DNA of 64,000 bases from Agapanthus africanus. Its lineage: Eukaryota; Streptophyta; Magnoliopsida; Asparagales; Amaryllidaceae. The stretch is taken from NCBI GenBank assembly GCA_030015575.1, contig JASDDO010000014.1:170533911-170597910 (forward strand), read 5' to 3'. The notes below the pieces were generated by a model. The model saw nothing but the letters and a program-made list of their open reading frames with translations, was not told the DNA's origin and made no database searches. Shown here piece by piece: positions 32,907-44,297 of the stretch. The translations under genes were made by a program, and so were the position numbers. The first letter of the stretch is position 1. Each line of letters opens with the position of its first letter.

Positions 32907-35801
32907 GTGGTTATTTTTAATTCTGAAAATTTATTTTTCTAAACAAATAATCCCAGCCTAGCCCATACCTAACCCTAACCCAACCTTAAATCCCCATGCC
33001 CATACCCGACCCGGCCCCGTGCCCCAAACACGACCCGCCTTCCTTCTTCCCCACTCCCTCCTATCTTTTCCCGCTTCTTTTCTTTCCCACGACATCGCTC
33101 CCATGTTGCCATCGCCCCCGCTCCTCGTCGCCCTACGTCCCCACTCCTCGACCTTGTCTCTCTAACTCTCTCTCCCCCTCACTCTCGTTCTCTCTCTCTC
33201 CTTCCCCATATTCTCCCGCTCTCCCCTCTCGAATCCACACCCATGCCCACGCCCGCGATCCCCCTCGCCTTCCTCCCTTTCTCCTATCCTTCCTTCGAAC
33301 ACCCAACACCATCCCTACTCAACCCATCCCCTCACCGAGCTCCCCTCCTCAGAGACACCGCAACCCCTTGCCCCCCTCATCGACCTCGGCAGCTCCTAGC
33401 CGAGCCCCCCGCCTGCAGTCGAGGCCACCTCAACAGCAGTACCACCTCCCCTACACGCCCCTCGTCGAGCCCAGCTCCACCAACCTCCATCGCCGACCCT
33501 CGACTCCCAGCTCCACAAAAGCTCTGCTCCTTTCCTCCTTCATCACCGAGCACCCTCGCCTCCACCTCAACACCCGATCAACACCTACTGCCCTCTATCC
33601 ATAACCTATCTCCCTTGCTGCTGCCGATGAACTCGCCGAGCCCCTCCTCTGTCGCCGACAACAGACCACCACCACTCTCGCCGTCGGGACCCCAGCAACC
33701 AAGCCTCCACTACCAAGAACCCAAGCTCGAGCCGAAGCTGCGAACCCTAGCCGTGCGTGTGTCGCGATCGCGCTGTTGCCGTTTCCGCCGCCGTACCGTC
33801 GTCAACACATTGTTAGGAAAGTACACTACTTGCTTCATGGTAATTTTTACCTATTACAAATCGAAATACTAATAAATTCCGTATATACACGTCGTGCGAA
33901 TTAATAATAATGTCAGTGTTCGATGCAAAATCCGAATGGAAAACCCCCGTTAAATTGACGGAAACTGATCACATAGGATGGCCCGATTAATAACGAACGT
34001 TGTGTTATAATTTGGCTGGAAAATACAGTCGTTACTGACGTGATAGGTCATTCCTTTTTTAAGCCCGTTAAAACTGAAATTTTCCGTATCTGAAACTCAT
34101 AAAAATCACAGTTAATTGATTATAAATTAGAATGTTGCGTTCGAGGGCTCAAATCGAAGAAGACTCGACAAAATAGAACTCCATAAGAGTTTTATTCTGA
34201 TTCTATGCTAAAAAGATGACGGAAACTGGTTCGGAGTGCGGCTCTGGACTGCAGTCCACAGCAGCACTGGCTGTTGATTCTCATTTTGTAATGCTTTCAC
34301 TCTGCTGTATAAACGTGTTATAATGCGGAACCCTATACCATAGCGAAGATGAATCATTTAGCTAACAATGAAAGTGATTTCATCCCTTTCTACTATCGTT
34401 TACTATTTAAACTGTATTTTAAATTAACAGAACGTATAACAGTCCCAAACTGGGACAGAACGTATACCCCTTTATTGTACAGTGCATAACTTCCAGTACA
34501 CTATGGATATTATCAATCTGTCTAGTGCGTTGGAAATATAACCGATAAACCTAAATTTTGTTTAACTATAGAATCACCTAATTTTGATCTCAACAGGGTG
34601 AAAACTGTGTTGCGAAATGAACATTCAGTTCAGGAACTGAATTTCCAGCAGCAGACACTTAAAATGAAATGATTGTAACTTGCGAACCCAAAACCCGATT
34701 GACTTGAAATTAATTTTGTTGAATTTACGACTGAGTTTTCTTATTATTGCTTTTGTATCTTTTTGCTTAATTCTGAATGCATGATTTAATACAAATTTTC
34801 TAAGCTCATAAGATGCATAGCGACTTGTACTGCATATAAACTGTTTAACGGCATGATTCATAGTTCTACTCGACTACAAGACCTCTAGTGATAGTGGACA
34901 TTTGTGTTAATTCTCAGTGTATATTGCATTATCGAACGTGTGTAGTATTGGTGTGGTTGTGTCAAGTACGCCAATGAATAGTGAGTGATTCGTAACAATG
35001 AACCATACAGTGAACAGTGAAAGAAATCGTGTTATTGATGCATACTTGTACACAACTAGCCTATACTCACAAATAGTGAAACCTGGGTAAAAAGGGGGAA
35101 ATCGAAGTGGAAAGGGAATTGTATTTAGCGAGGACAGTGATTTAGAGGATGATCATTCGAACAGCGACTCTTATATATATTAGGTTGAGCCTAACGGTCC
35201 GGCTGACAGGGTTATGTCCCGCGCGATAGTGGCCATAGTCTCGGGTACGTACGAGACCCTCGTTAAACATGATTCTCCTTTCCACAACTCGATTTCAAAA
35301 GTGACTTAGAGACCGATAGGGACACAGATCATGCAGTGCATCAGTTAGTGATATATTGATTACCTGCATTTTATCTCCACCGTTATTACTTTCATTTTCT
35401 TGTCTTTTATTATTATTATAATGTTGCTATTATGTCGCTATTACGACCTGAGTATGCATGCTCAGACCTTGAGGAAGAACCAGTTCAGGAGTCAGACCTG
35501 CCCTTCGAGCTTGCAGAGATTTAGACGGTCGTGCTTCCAGTACCTTTACTGTTTTCCCTGAAGAAACCTTGTATTCACATTGTGTTTGTATTTCTTTTCT
35601 TTGTTTTGTTGCAAATTGTGAACAATGAAAGTTGATATAATAACTAGTGATGTATTTTCTTTACTTCTGTGCTGTGTTTACTGATTACCATGTAATGCTA
35701 GAAGCCAAAGTGTGACTACAGCGGGATTATTTCTTGACCGTAGGAGCATGGCTGGCCTAGTCATCCCTCGTTTTCCGTATTTTGGGAAGCGGGGCATGAC
35801 A

Positions 35802-37254
35802 GATTCTCTTCCACTGGATCCTCTTCAGGGACTTCCTCTCCTGGATTTTCTTCTACCGGGTCTTCCTCGGGATCTTCCTCTATCGGGTCCTGTTCGGGGT
35901 CCTCTTCCTCCTCGTCGGAGTCACTGATCATTGTCGACGTCTGGGGCTGCAACTCCTTCGTCCTCAGAATCGCTGCTGCCGAGAATAACCTGTGGGCCGT
36001 CGATCTCATCATCTGAACTCACCAACATGCAGTCCAAGGAAATGCAGGACCGACTGTCCTCATCGATAGGCGGCGCTGCTCCAGGATTTGCCATGGCCTG
36101 AAAAGAAAAAGTCATGATCAGACAATGGAACACACCAAGAAAATAACCAAGGATAAGGAGCACAAGGAAAATATACGTTAGGTAAGGACTGAAAAATCAA
36201 AATTTAGAATATTGATGCAATAAGTAGTATAAGGAAAATGAGTGACAAGGGGACGATACATAAATCACAACTCACAATTTTATTGCATTCAAACTAAAAA
36301 GTTCAACGGATACAAGATTTTAAACGAAAAGAAACTTTTACTAAAGAGTGACGATATTTTTATTGAAAGCAGAAAAGGTGATAATTCCTCGTTGATATCC
36401 ATCTATACGATCTCGTAAGACAAGTCTGCATCTCGTACTGGGTCCATATCATCCCCGAACTCGAACTACGAAACAACCAAGTCGCTCAGGTAGATGTGGA
36501 AGGTGTTGACGAATCTCTACCTTGCAGCTCCTTCCTTCTAGGGCAATCATTGACAAGATGTTCGTTGGATCCACAAATCAAGCACTTCCCTTTGGCGCTG
36601 CGACAGTCTCTCTGAAGGTGTCCTGGTCTCTTACAGTATCCACAATGTTGAGTTCTCCGTTGCTTCTGTCGCTGAGAAACAAATGGGCGCTTCATCTTCA
36701 CTTCTTTTCCTTGCTTATCTGGGATTCTCTCACGATTGGGGTCTTCCGCTGATGCTTGATCCATCTACCTTCTTAATCCTTCAGCTAAGAGATAGTTTGT
36801 TTGCTCCTGGGCTTCCTTCAAGTCTTGCAGTACATTCAAAATCTGGACGGTCTGATTCTGGGGAGTAGAGTTGGAAGAAAAGTCGTTGGAAGTCATGGTC
36901 CTGAAACAACAAATTTGAGGATGATATAAGGTATAAGGAATACGAATCAGAATAAGATATAGAATGGAAAACGAAACAAGAATATATGGTGAGGCGAAAC
37001 TCAAATGAGTGGAATCAAATGTAGAACTCCAAGTCACTCAAGCAGGGTACAGTATTGTAACTATACTGCAGTTCATAATTACAATTGCATAACTCTCCTA
37101 AGTCACCCAAAACTCTAGCGGATGGATCAAAATATGTAGTAGAACACACTATGTGAATCAAGATCAAGGATAACAAGTTACAATCTAGACCGAAGGATGT
37201 CTTAGATTATCAAGCCCTACACAGAAACTGCAATCCTAATCGTAGCAAAACCTG
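35802..37254 (-). pseudogene. Element C internal part: gag with knuckles and an acidic repeat region
   Basis: Minus-strand interior next to the C primer site. A gag N-terminus (MTSNDFSSNSTPQNQTVQIL, about 36900-36765) is followed at once by a basic stretch and two CCHC knuckles, CGYCKRPGHLQRDC and CLICGSNEHLVNDC (36486-36764). Farther in lie LGSSDSEDEGVAAPD (about 35940-36000) and a frame made of EEDPxEEN-type repeats (35802-35920). The knuckles match those of element A, so C is Tekay-like. The acidic part is not a usual Tekay gag segment and may be a remnant of an extra frame. Broken. The left edge is the end of element B's LTR. Confidence 0.65.
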
Positions 37255-37266
37255 GCTTTGATACCA
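37255..37266 (-). other. Element C primer binding site, initiator tRNA-Met type
   Basis: The minus strand reads TGGTATCAAAGC nine bases from the LTR, one base off the standard TGGTATCAGAGC. Confidence 0.8.
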
Positions 37267-37275
37267 ACAAAACCA

Positions 37276-40200
37276 TGTCACGCCCCGCTTCCCAAAATAC
37301 GGAATACGAAGGGTTGACAAGGCCAGCCATGCTCCTACGGTCGAGGAAACATCCTGCCGTAGTCACACTTCGGCTTCTAGCTTTACGTGGTAATCAGTAA
37401 TCAATGCACAGGTAATGAGAAATGCAGTCACTAAATCAAAACAGGTACAAAACTAACCAGATAGAGATCAAGGAAAGATAGCTCTGAGTCGCGGATCAAG
37501 ATGTCCGCAATATCCTCGAGGTACGTCAGGTCATGGTCCGAGCTAAATCCACTTCTCACTCTGAGCATGCATACTCAGGTCGTCAGAGCGACACAATAAC
37601 AATAAATAGAAATACATATGTACCATGTATAACAATGATGAATATGAAACATGAAGCATGAAGTGATGATATGAGCATGAAGGAACCAGTACAAGTAAAC
37701 GGTAAAGCGGGTAAACAGTAAAGCAGGTGTATCGAGTCAGTAATCAATGCATGTCACTAAACCTATCAGTCTCTAAGTCTCACTGTCCAGGTCGCTAAAC
37801 CTATCGTCAGTCTAAGTGTGAGAGTCAACCACTCGTGAGTATCCCCCACCCAAGGGTAAGGCCCTAGGGGCAAGGGAACACGGGCCCGAGTCGCTAATAA
37901 TCAGTAATATCACCTATATAACTCCCAGAATAACTGTGTATGCTGGCAATGGGACTCCCGAGATTCCCTTGAACTCACACTCAAACTACCCCACACCCCA
38001 TAGTCTACATCAAACAGCAATCATAAACTCAAATACTAGTCGGTCCATGACAAGTCTACGCGAGAACTGAAGACAGGATCCCCATCAAGCATGTCTCAAC
38101 TGGTACCCAAGATAAATGGATAGTGTTTGGTGCCTTACCTATGACACCCATATAAGTGCGTCCATAATCGTCCCATAACAATTATAGTTACACTTATACA
38201 TGTCCCATAGACGTCGACAATGCAATAAATTAACTGGGTCCGTTGATTGTGTACAAGTACGTGTCACTTTCACTTATTCATTCACAATTTAACACTAACG
38301 TACTTGCCACAATCAAACACTAATATCTACCACTGGGTAATGTACACGATCACTAGGTTATCAATATATAGGAGCTCTATATGATATGATGAGAATGCGA
38401 TACTTGTGATATGAACAAAATGTCATCAGCCAGTGTCCTACCACTTGTATAATTTACTATAATTCATACATGAAAAATTGAGCGGAACGATGAAACAGAG
38501 GTAAGCAGTATGTTTAATTATCTATCCATCCAAATTAGTTTCGCGTCATTCGGGTTTCAGGTTTGCTAGTTATGGTCATTTCATTTTAAGTGTTCACTGC
38601 TGGAAATCCGGTTTCAGAACTGGAAGTCCGTTTCGTAACACGCTTTACTCCCAGTTGGGATCGAAATTAGGCGATGTTATAGCTAAACAAAATTTAGGTC
38701 TATCAGTTAGGTTTCCAACGCAATTAGAGGATCAGTAATATCCTGTATCAACAGGGAGTTATGGTTAGGTTAAGGTTGATGTGTAAAATCTGTCTCTGAA
38801 GAATTCAGCTAGACACGTCGACATTATAAAACGTGTTAAAAATAACGTACAGAAAAGGAATCCAGTGAAATCAGTGGGTTAAGAAAGATAAATCAATTTT
38901 CTACGTAACTATATAGGGTTTCGCACATTTTCGCATTTGAGCAAGGACATACGGTGATTTTAAAACAGGGATTAACTGGGATTTCTGTTTTGGACTGCAG
39001 TCCAGGACCGTAGTTCTCCTCAGTTGTCTCTATCATAACTTGTTAAAATTAAAGATCAACTATAGAATACTGTAGGTTAACCTGTTAGCTTAGATACAAT
39101 CCAAGGAACGCTAAGATCCGATATGTAAATGATTTATCAGGATTTTAACGGTCTAACATGTCCGGAAAAATTCATATTTTGTAAGGGTTATCAGGATGTC
39201 ATTTCATAGTGATAATCTCGATATTTTGCGTCCAAACTTCTACACGATGTTCATTAACAGTAAAGTGGTTCGTTTATCTCAAATTAAGGTGGTTTAAAAT
39301 CGGTTATGGTTTAGGGTTTACCATCGAACATGTAGCATGTATATACATATGTTCACCTTCATCCAATATACTAACTAATAATTAACCAATTATAATATAT
39401 TTAGCATGATTATAGCAAGTAGCAAGTGAAAGGGGGTTCACTTGCCTTCGGTCGCTTGATATGGAAGCGACGCCACTGTAGGGTTTGTCTCGATACACGA
39501 GACGGCGCGACGCTGGACACGGGCGCGTGGCGCGAGCATGATGAGTGGTGATCCGGTACTGGACACGGTTGCGACGCGGGCGCGATACGGTGGTGAGCAT
39601 AGTCCTGACTCGGTGCGTGGCACGGCGTGACGCGGCGCTGGGCACGGTGTGGCATGGGGACTGGACACGGGGCGCGACACGTGATTGGGTCTGCGGTGGC
39701 ATGGAGGCAGGCACAGTGTGGCACGGTATTGGTGCGGTAGCGGGTACGAAGCGGGTGCTATCGCGGCATACAAGTGGGTACGGCGCGACACGACACCAGC
39801 GCGGCACGGCAACTCGACTTGGCTCGAGCCCGAGTTCTCGGCAGCGGCGGCTTGGTTGCTGGGTCTTGACGGCGAGGGCGGCGGCGGTCGCTGTCGTCGG
39901 CGGCAGTAAGGGAGGAACTCAGGTGCAGGCTAGAGCTTGGTGGCAAAGGGTTAGCTTTGGAGATGGGAGGTTGGCTTGGAGCTGCAGTCAGGGGCGGGCG
40001 GAGCTGAATTGGAGGGGAGCTCGCGGTGGAGAAGGGCGACCGGCGGCTGTTGTTGACCAACGATAGTGAGGGTAGCCGGTGAAGGTGGTCGGTAGTGGAG
40101 GTTGGTGGCGAGGGACGATGATGGGTTGTTTGGTTGATGCAATGGAGGATGGAGGTTGCATAGGGGGTCGGCTTAGCAGCTCGGTGGTCGGTGGAGGATC

Positions 40201-40857
40201 AATGATGGTAAGGAAGAAGGAGGTGGCGAGGGGGATGCGGAGAGGTCGAAGGTCGGCGAGGTGGAGGTGGACTCGGGGGAAGAAAGCTCGAGCTCGGGGA
40301 AGGAAGGAGTGGGATGGACGAGGCGGGAGGAGAAGAAAAGAGGAGGAGAGAGAACGCGAACAAGGGGGAGAGAGAGAGAGAGAGCGAGAGGGAGTGAAAA
40401 GATGCAGGCGAGGGAGATCGCGGCGGTTGCGAGAAGGGGGCGTGGCTGGGTCATGGCGAGCGCGACCGTCGAGATTGTTTGAGGGAGGCGTGCATTGCAG
40501 GGCGTGCGTACGAGGCGTAGGTGCGTGAGAAGCGGTCGCGGGCAGTGAGAACGAGCGGGAAAAGAAGAAGAGGAAGGAAGAAAGGGAAGCGGTCGGGTAT
40601 GGGGAGAAGGGTTTGGGCCGGGGTTCTTGGGGGAAAGGTTTGGGCCATGAAAGAAATAATAAAAGAGTGAGAGAGAGAGTGTGGGCTGGGCTAAGGGAGT
40701 GGAAAAATATAAAAGGAAATAGGGTTAGGGTTTGGGTAGGTTTAAAGGTTAGATGTTTAAAATAAATAAAATAATTATAAATATAAATAAATAAATTTTG
40801 TAAGCAACACTTTATAGAAATACGGATATTGGTGTACAAAAAGAACTGGGTATTACA
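37276..40857 (-). repeat. Element C 5' LTR, Tekay-like
   Basis: A 3582 bp LTR from TGTCACGCCCCGC to GGGTATTACA on the plus strand (element orientation TGTAATACCCAG to GGGGCGTGACA). The first 360 bases resemble element A LTRs, including the block CTGAGCATGCATACTCAG at 37561. The right third is GC-rich, with GA runs at 40330-40395. Long minus-strand frames here (39988-40839) are low-complexity Ser/Pro/Leu and not gene-like. The partner 3' LTR is not in the window. It interrupts LTR E1. Confidence 0.85.
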
Positions 40858-40878
40858 GGTTCAGATCTGCAGAAGCGG

Positions 40879-40919
40879 ATCTCCCCACAAGTTGAGAATT
40901 TAATTCTCATCGGGGAGAT
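40879..40919. other. Nested palindromes at the left part of E1
   Basis: Arms TGAGAATT (40893-40900) and AATTCTCA (40902-40909) with a 1-base loop sit inside arms ATCTCCCC (40879-40886) and GGGGAGAT (40912-40919). Further palindromes follow: AAGAGTT-T-AACTCTT and GGGTT-T-AACCC. Confidence 0.85.
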
Positions 40920-41119
40920 TCTGTCATGCAGATTCAAAACCTAGGGGAAAGAACTGAGTCCAAAAGAGTTTAACTCTTACAAAACATATGGGAATTTAAT
41001 TTCTCTAAAACTTGGGTTTAACCCTTTAAAAAGAAATTAATCCTTGCAAATAACAAAGGAGAACTTAATTCCTCAGAACCGTAGAAGAACAGCCTGATGA
41101 TTCATTAGCGTTCAAATGC

Positions 41120-42240
41120 TACATAAAAGCTCACGTGTTCCCACGTGAGCAATTTTGAGGAACAAAAGGGAAAGACCGAGATCTAGGCACGTGGCCCCAC
41201 GTGACTCTTAAGAAGTGCTCAGCACTTATAAAAGAGAAAAGGGAATAAACCCTATTTTTGGAGCATCTCACGTGACCCCTGAGAAGTGCTCAGCACTTAC
41301 AAAAGAGAAAAAATAATAAACCCTATTTTTGAGATCAGGTCACGTTCTCCCACGTGACCCCTGAACAAGCCCTTCAGAAGAAAAAGGGGGAATAAACCCA
41401 AGGCAGTTACTATTTTAGGGCGCCTCACGTGACATCACGTGACCCCTTAATAGTGCTTAGCACTTTTTCAAAAGGGAATAAAACAGAGATAGCTTTCAGT
41501 CTTTGGGGACGCCTCACGTGATCCCACGTGACCCTCAAGCAGTGCTTAACTTTTATAAAGGAGAAAGGGAATAAATCAAAGGGCGGTTTCCATTCTTGGG
41601 GCGCCTCACGTGATCCCACGTGACCCAACAGTGCTCAGCACTTATAAAAGAGAAAAGTGAATAAACCCTATATTTGGAGCACTTCACGTGACCCCACGTG
41701 ACCCCTGAGAAGTGCTCAGCACTTATAAAAGAGAAGAGGGAATAAACCCTATTTTTGGAGCGCCTCACGTGGTAACACGTGACCCCCTTTCTTTGAACCA
41801 GAAAAAGAGATTTCCCAAAGTGTTTAACACTTATTTAAAAGGGAAAAGGGAAAACAATAAAGACAATTTCTCTTTTAGGGTGTATCACGTGCTCCCACGT
41901 GACCCTTAAAAAGCTCCTCAAAACAAAAGGGAGTAAAGCCAAGACAGTATCTCTTTAGGGTGTATCACGTGCTCCCACGTGACCCCTGACAAATACTTTT
42001 AATATCTAACGCATGGATACCCATCACATGCCCACACGTGATGGTCATAAAGGTCAAGTGTTTAACACTTATATGCATATTCTGAGAGTAAAATAAAAGA
42101 AGAAAGGCCCAATCTTCAGGCGCCTCATGTGACCCCACGTGAGCGCTTCAGTTTTAGTGTTTAACACTACTTTAAGCGCCTCACGTGGGAGCACGTGAGC
42201 GCCGAATGTACTCTAGTGTTTAACACTATATTCGAGCCAA
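41120..42240. repeat. Array of paired G-box (CACGTG) units in E1
   Basis: About 14 units, spaced roughly 60-110 bases, each hold one or two CACGTG hexamers separated by four bases or so, often as a perfect palindrome (arms GCTCACGTG at 41129-41137 and CACGTGAGC at 41142-41150). Most units also have AAGTGCT-C-AGCACTT or AAGTGTT-T-AACACTT. I count about two dozen CACGTG. G-boxes are known plant bHLH and bZIP sites; any promoter role here is inference. Confidence 0.85.
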
Positions 42241-42511
42241 TCTTAGCCCAAGTTAGCTAAGTCTCCCAAAGCCAAAACCTTGTTTTTAACCGATCCCTGA
42301 TTATGTTTTGGTCTTTCAAAATTGATCTCAGATGGCATTCAAAGTAATGTTCCTCCCATTACTTCTCAATCTGGCATTTGGTTTAAGGGTACATCCCTTC
42401 ACACCTCTGATATATGTCGTTGTAATTCCTCAACGTCTTCAGAGGGGTGGAGGGTTCCAATAACCAATATCTTTTGGTGCATCCCCAAACGGTGGAACCG
42501 AAATCACACAG

Positions 42512-42830
42512 GCTATGACATCTTTAAACTAGACTATGATGTCCTTAAACTTTACGGACTGTGAGGTCCTTAAACTCATGGACTATGATGTCCTTAAACT
42601 TGACAAACTATGATGTCTCTAAACTACCATGGACTGTGAGGTCCTTAAACTCATGGACTATGATGTCCTTAAACTTGACAGACTATGATGTCTCTAAACT
42701 GCCATGGACTGTGAGGTCCTTAAACTCATAGACTATGATGTCTTTAAACTTTACAGATTATGATGTCTTTAAACTCTACGGATTATGACGTCCTTAAACT
42801 TATGGACCGCAATGTCCCTAAATTAAAACA
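42512..42830. repeat. About 30 bp tandem array in E1
   Basis: Roughly eleven units of the form GACTATGATGTCCTTAAACT with alternating GACTGTGAGGTCCTTAAACT. The reverse of this array is at about 50770-50960 in E2, with fewer units. Confidence 0.9.
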
Positions 42831-43377
42831 ATAGAGCCCAAATGCTCTTTTGTTGGATCTAAATGATCCTGTTAAATAGATCTTAGTCTAAAATTAGACT
42901 AACGTATCCTTAACAAACGTTTAAGTTGATCTTAGTCTCTAGTGAGATTAACGATCCTTAAACCAACCCAAACCCAAATCTAAGAAGATACGGATTTGGA
43001 CTAATCCCCGTCCTACGGGCGACAACATAAATTAGTCTCCGTATACAATCCACGGGCAACCAAAAACAAAACAAACACACACAACACGAAGTGACCATCT
43101 GGAGAAGGAGAAAGTGGTTACCGCGATGCAGTAGCGTAATTAACTGCAGGGGCTTGCGCCTGTAGGGAAGAGCGTCCCCACAATCAAAAACCTCTCAACG
43201 AGGGGGAATCTGACGAAGTCTGCTACATTGGCCGCATCCGTTTAAACCTTCGATACATAGTGTCATAAATCAACTTGGCATCTTCGGAGAGGTGGACGGA
43301 TAGCACCAAATAGCATCTGCCCCCTAAATTCAAGCCGGATGTCCCAACGTCCCGGTCGCGTCTTTCGGCGGAGAACA

Positions 43378-44297
43378 GGTGCAATCCCAGAACTATATGC
43401 TAAAAGATTCCAGAAAGGGTTGGATCTGAAGACGCAGTTTTCCATGTCTTCTGGTAACTTATCAACTTATGATGAAATCTTAGAGGCGGCGCAAAACTTT
43501 GAAGACCTTCAGAGACGCATAAGGAAGGATGACCGATTGTCTGGTATTAAGTGACCAGCCAATCAAATTCTTGGGGGATTATGTTCCAGATTCAACGAGG
43601 GGCAACAACCCAAGAGACCAGCAGGACCAACTACCTTCAGAAAATCAGCAGTCATATGCAACCATTGCGGTAGAGCCGGACACTACATGAGAGATTGTCG
43701 CATTTTGAACAAACTCTGCATAGTCTGTGGGTCTCCGGATCATGCCATTGGGGATTGTCCACAGAGAAGGCGACCACTACTCCCTGACAACAAACTAGCC
43801 AATCTTGGAGCGCCTCAACAGGGAGCCCGGCCACCTCCCGCTAATAAGCCAATCGGGCATGGACAGCCAGCTAGAGGACCACCCCTGCCCCCTCAGAAGC
43901 GAGTCTTCCAGCAAGCTCAACACAATGGTCCGAAGCGTCGGGCCTTTACTATGACCGCAGAAAAGGCTAAAGCAATGGGGGAAGTTATTACAGGTATCGC
44001 TGCTTTTGACCGTCATACTTCCAATTTTACCCTCTTCGTGCAGGCATATCTTGTTGGCTCATCACTATTTTTTTGCATATAACATATGTACCTTACTAGT
44101 AGCCTCTACACCTGCACTCACACTTTTTGACTCTGGTGCGTCGCACTGCTTCATGGCACAAAAGTTTGTGACCGCCAGTTCCATTCCAGTAACACTTCTT
44201 ATCACTGAGTGGAATGTCAACACGGGAAACGGTGTGATCAAGTCCACTATGGGATACGATCTGTGCCCCGTGGTAATCTGCGGACAAGGTTTCTATG
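43378..44297 (+). pseudogene. Element F gag knuckles and protease (Tekay-like)
   Basis: Plus-strand coding resumes after E1 with AIPELYAKRFQKGLDLKTQF and YDEILEAAQNFEDLQRRI (about 43380-43530), the C-terminal part of a chromovirus gag domain. Two CCHC knuckles follow, CNHCGRAGHYMRDC and CIVCGSPDHAIGDC (about 43659-43760). Then comes a Pro/Gln-rich linker, and a protease with [18 protein letters not shown] (about 44112-44170). The DSG triad is present. The gag start lies on the far side of E1 and is not in the window. The coding is replaced by truncated LTR J at about 44298. Broken. Confidence 0.82.

Larger units (their letters stand above)
23546..35801 (+). repeat. Element B 3' LTR, split by element A
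   Basis: The LTR starts TGTAAATTCCCAGTTCC at 23546, is cut at 23640, resumes at 32912 and ends GGGGCATGACA at 35801. Its net length is about 2985 bp. Its last 350 bases (35440-35801) match the first bases of the A and C LTRs in reverse, including the block around TATGCATGCTCAG. A candidate target duplication GATTC follows at 35802; its partner is not in the window. A C/T-rich zone at 32990-33870 gives long but unconvincing plus-strand frames. Confidence 0.85.
40858..43377 (-). repeat. LTR family E, copy E1 (palindrome-chain LTR), left end lost
   Basis: A 2.5 kb repeat homologous in reverse to E2. In element orientation it starts TGTTCTCCGCC at 43377. The stretch 42842-43377 is unique-like and matches 50171-50760. 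Inside it, 42512-42830 is an array of about 30 bp units and 41120-42240 is an array of 80-100 bp units rich in CACGTG. The left part, 40866-41080, is a chain of short palindromes. The far end is cut off by element C. It has no coding. It sits in the gag of element F. Confidence 0.8.

Noticed and set aside
33243-33872. Overlapping 202 and 209-residue plus-strand frames in the element B LTR
   Set aside because: Two long frames overlap in different phases, which is expected of a C/T-rich strand and not of a gene.
39988-40839. 283-residue minus-strand frame in the element C LTR as a gene
   Set aside because: It has Ser/Leu/Pro runs from a GA/CT-rich stretch. The similar place in other LTRs gives frames of different sequence, so composition is the better explanation.
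41120-42240. CRISPR-like array
   Set aside because: The units have no constant-repeat and unique-spacer structure. They are diverged tandem copies with palindromes in a plant LTR.
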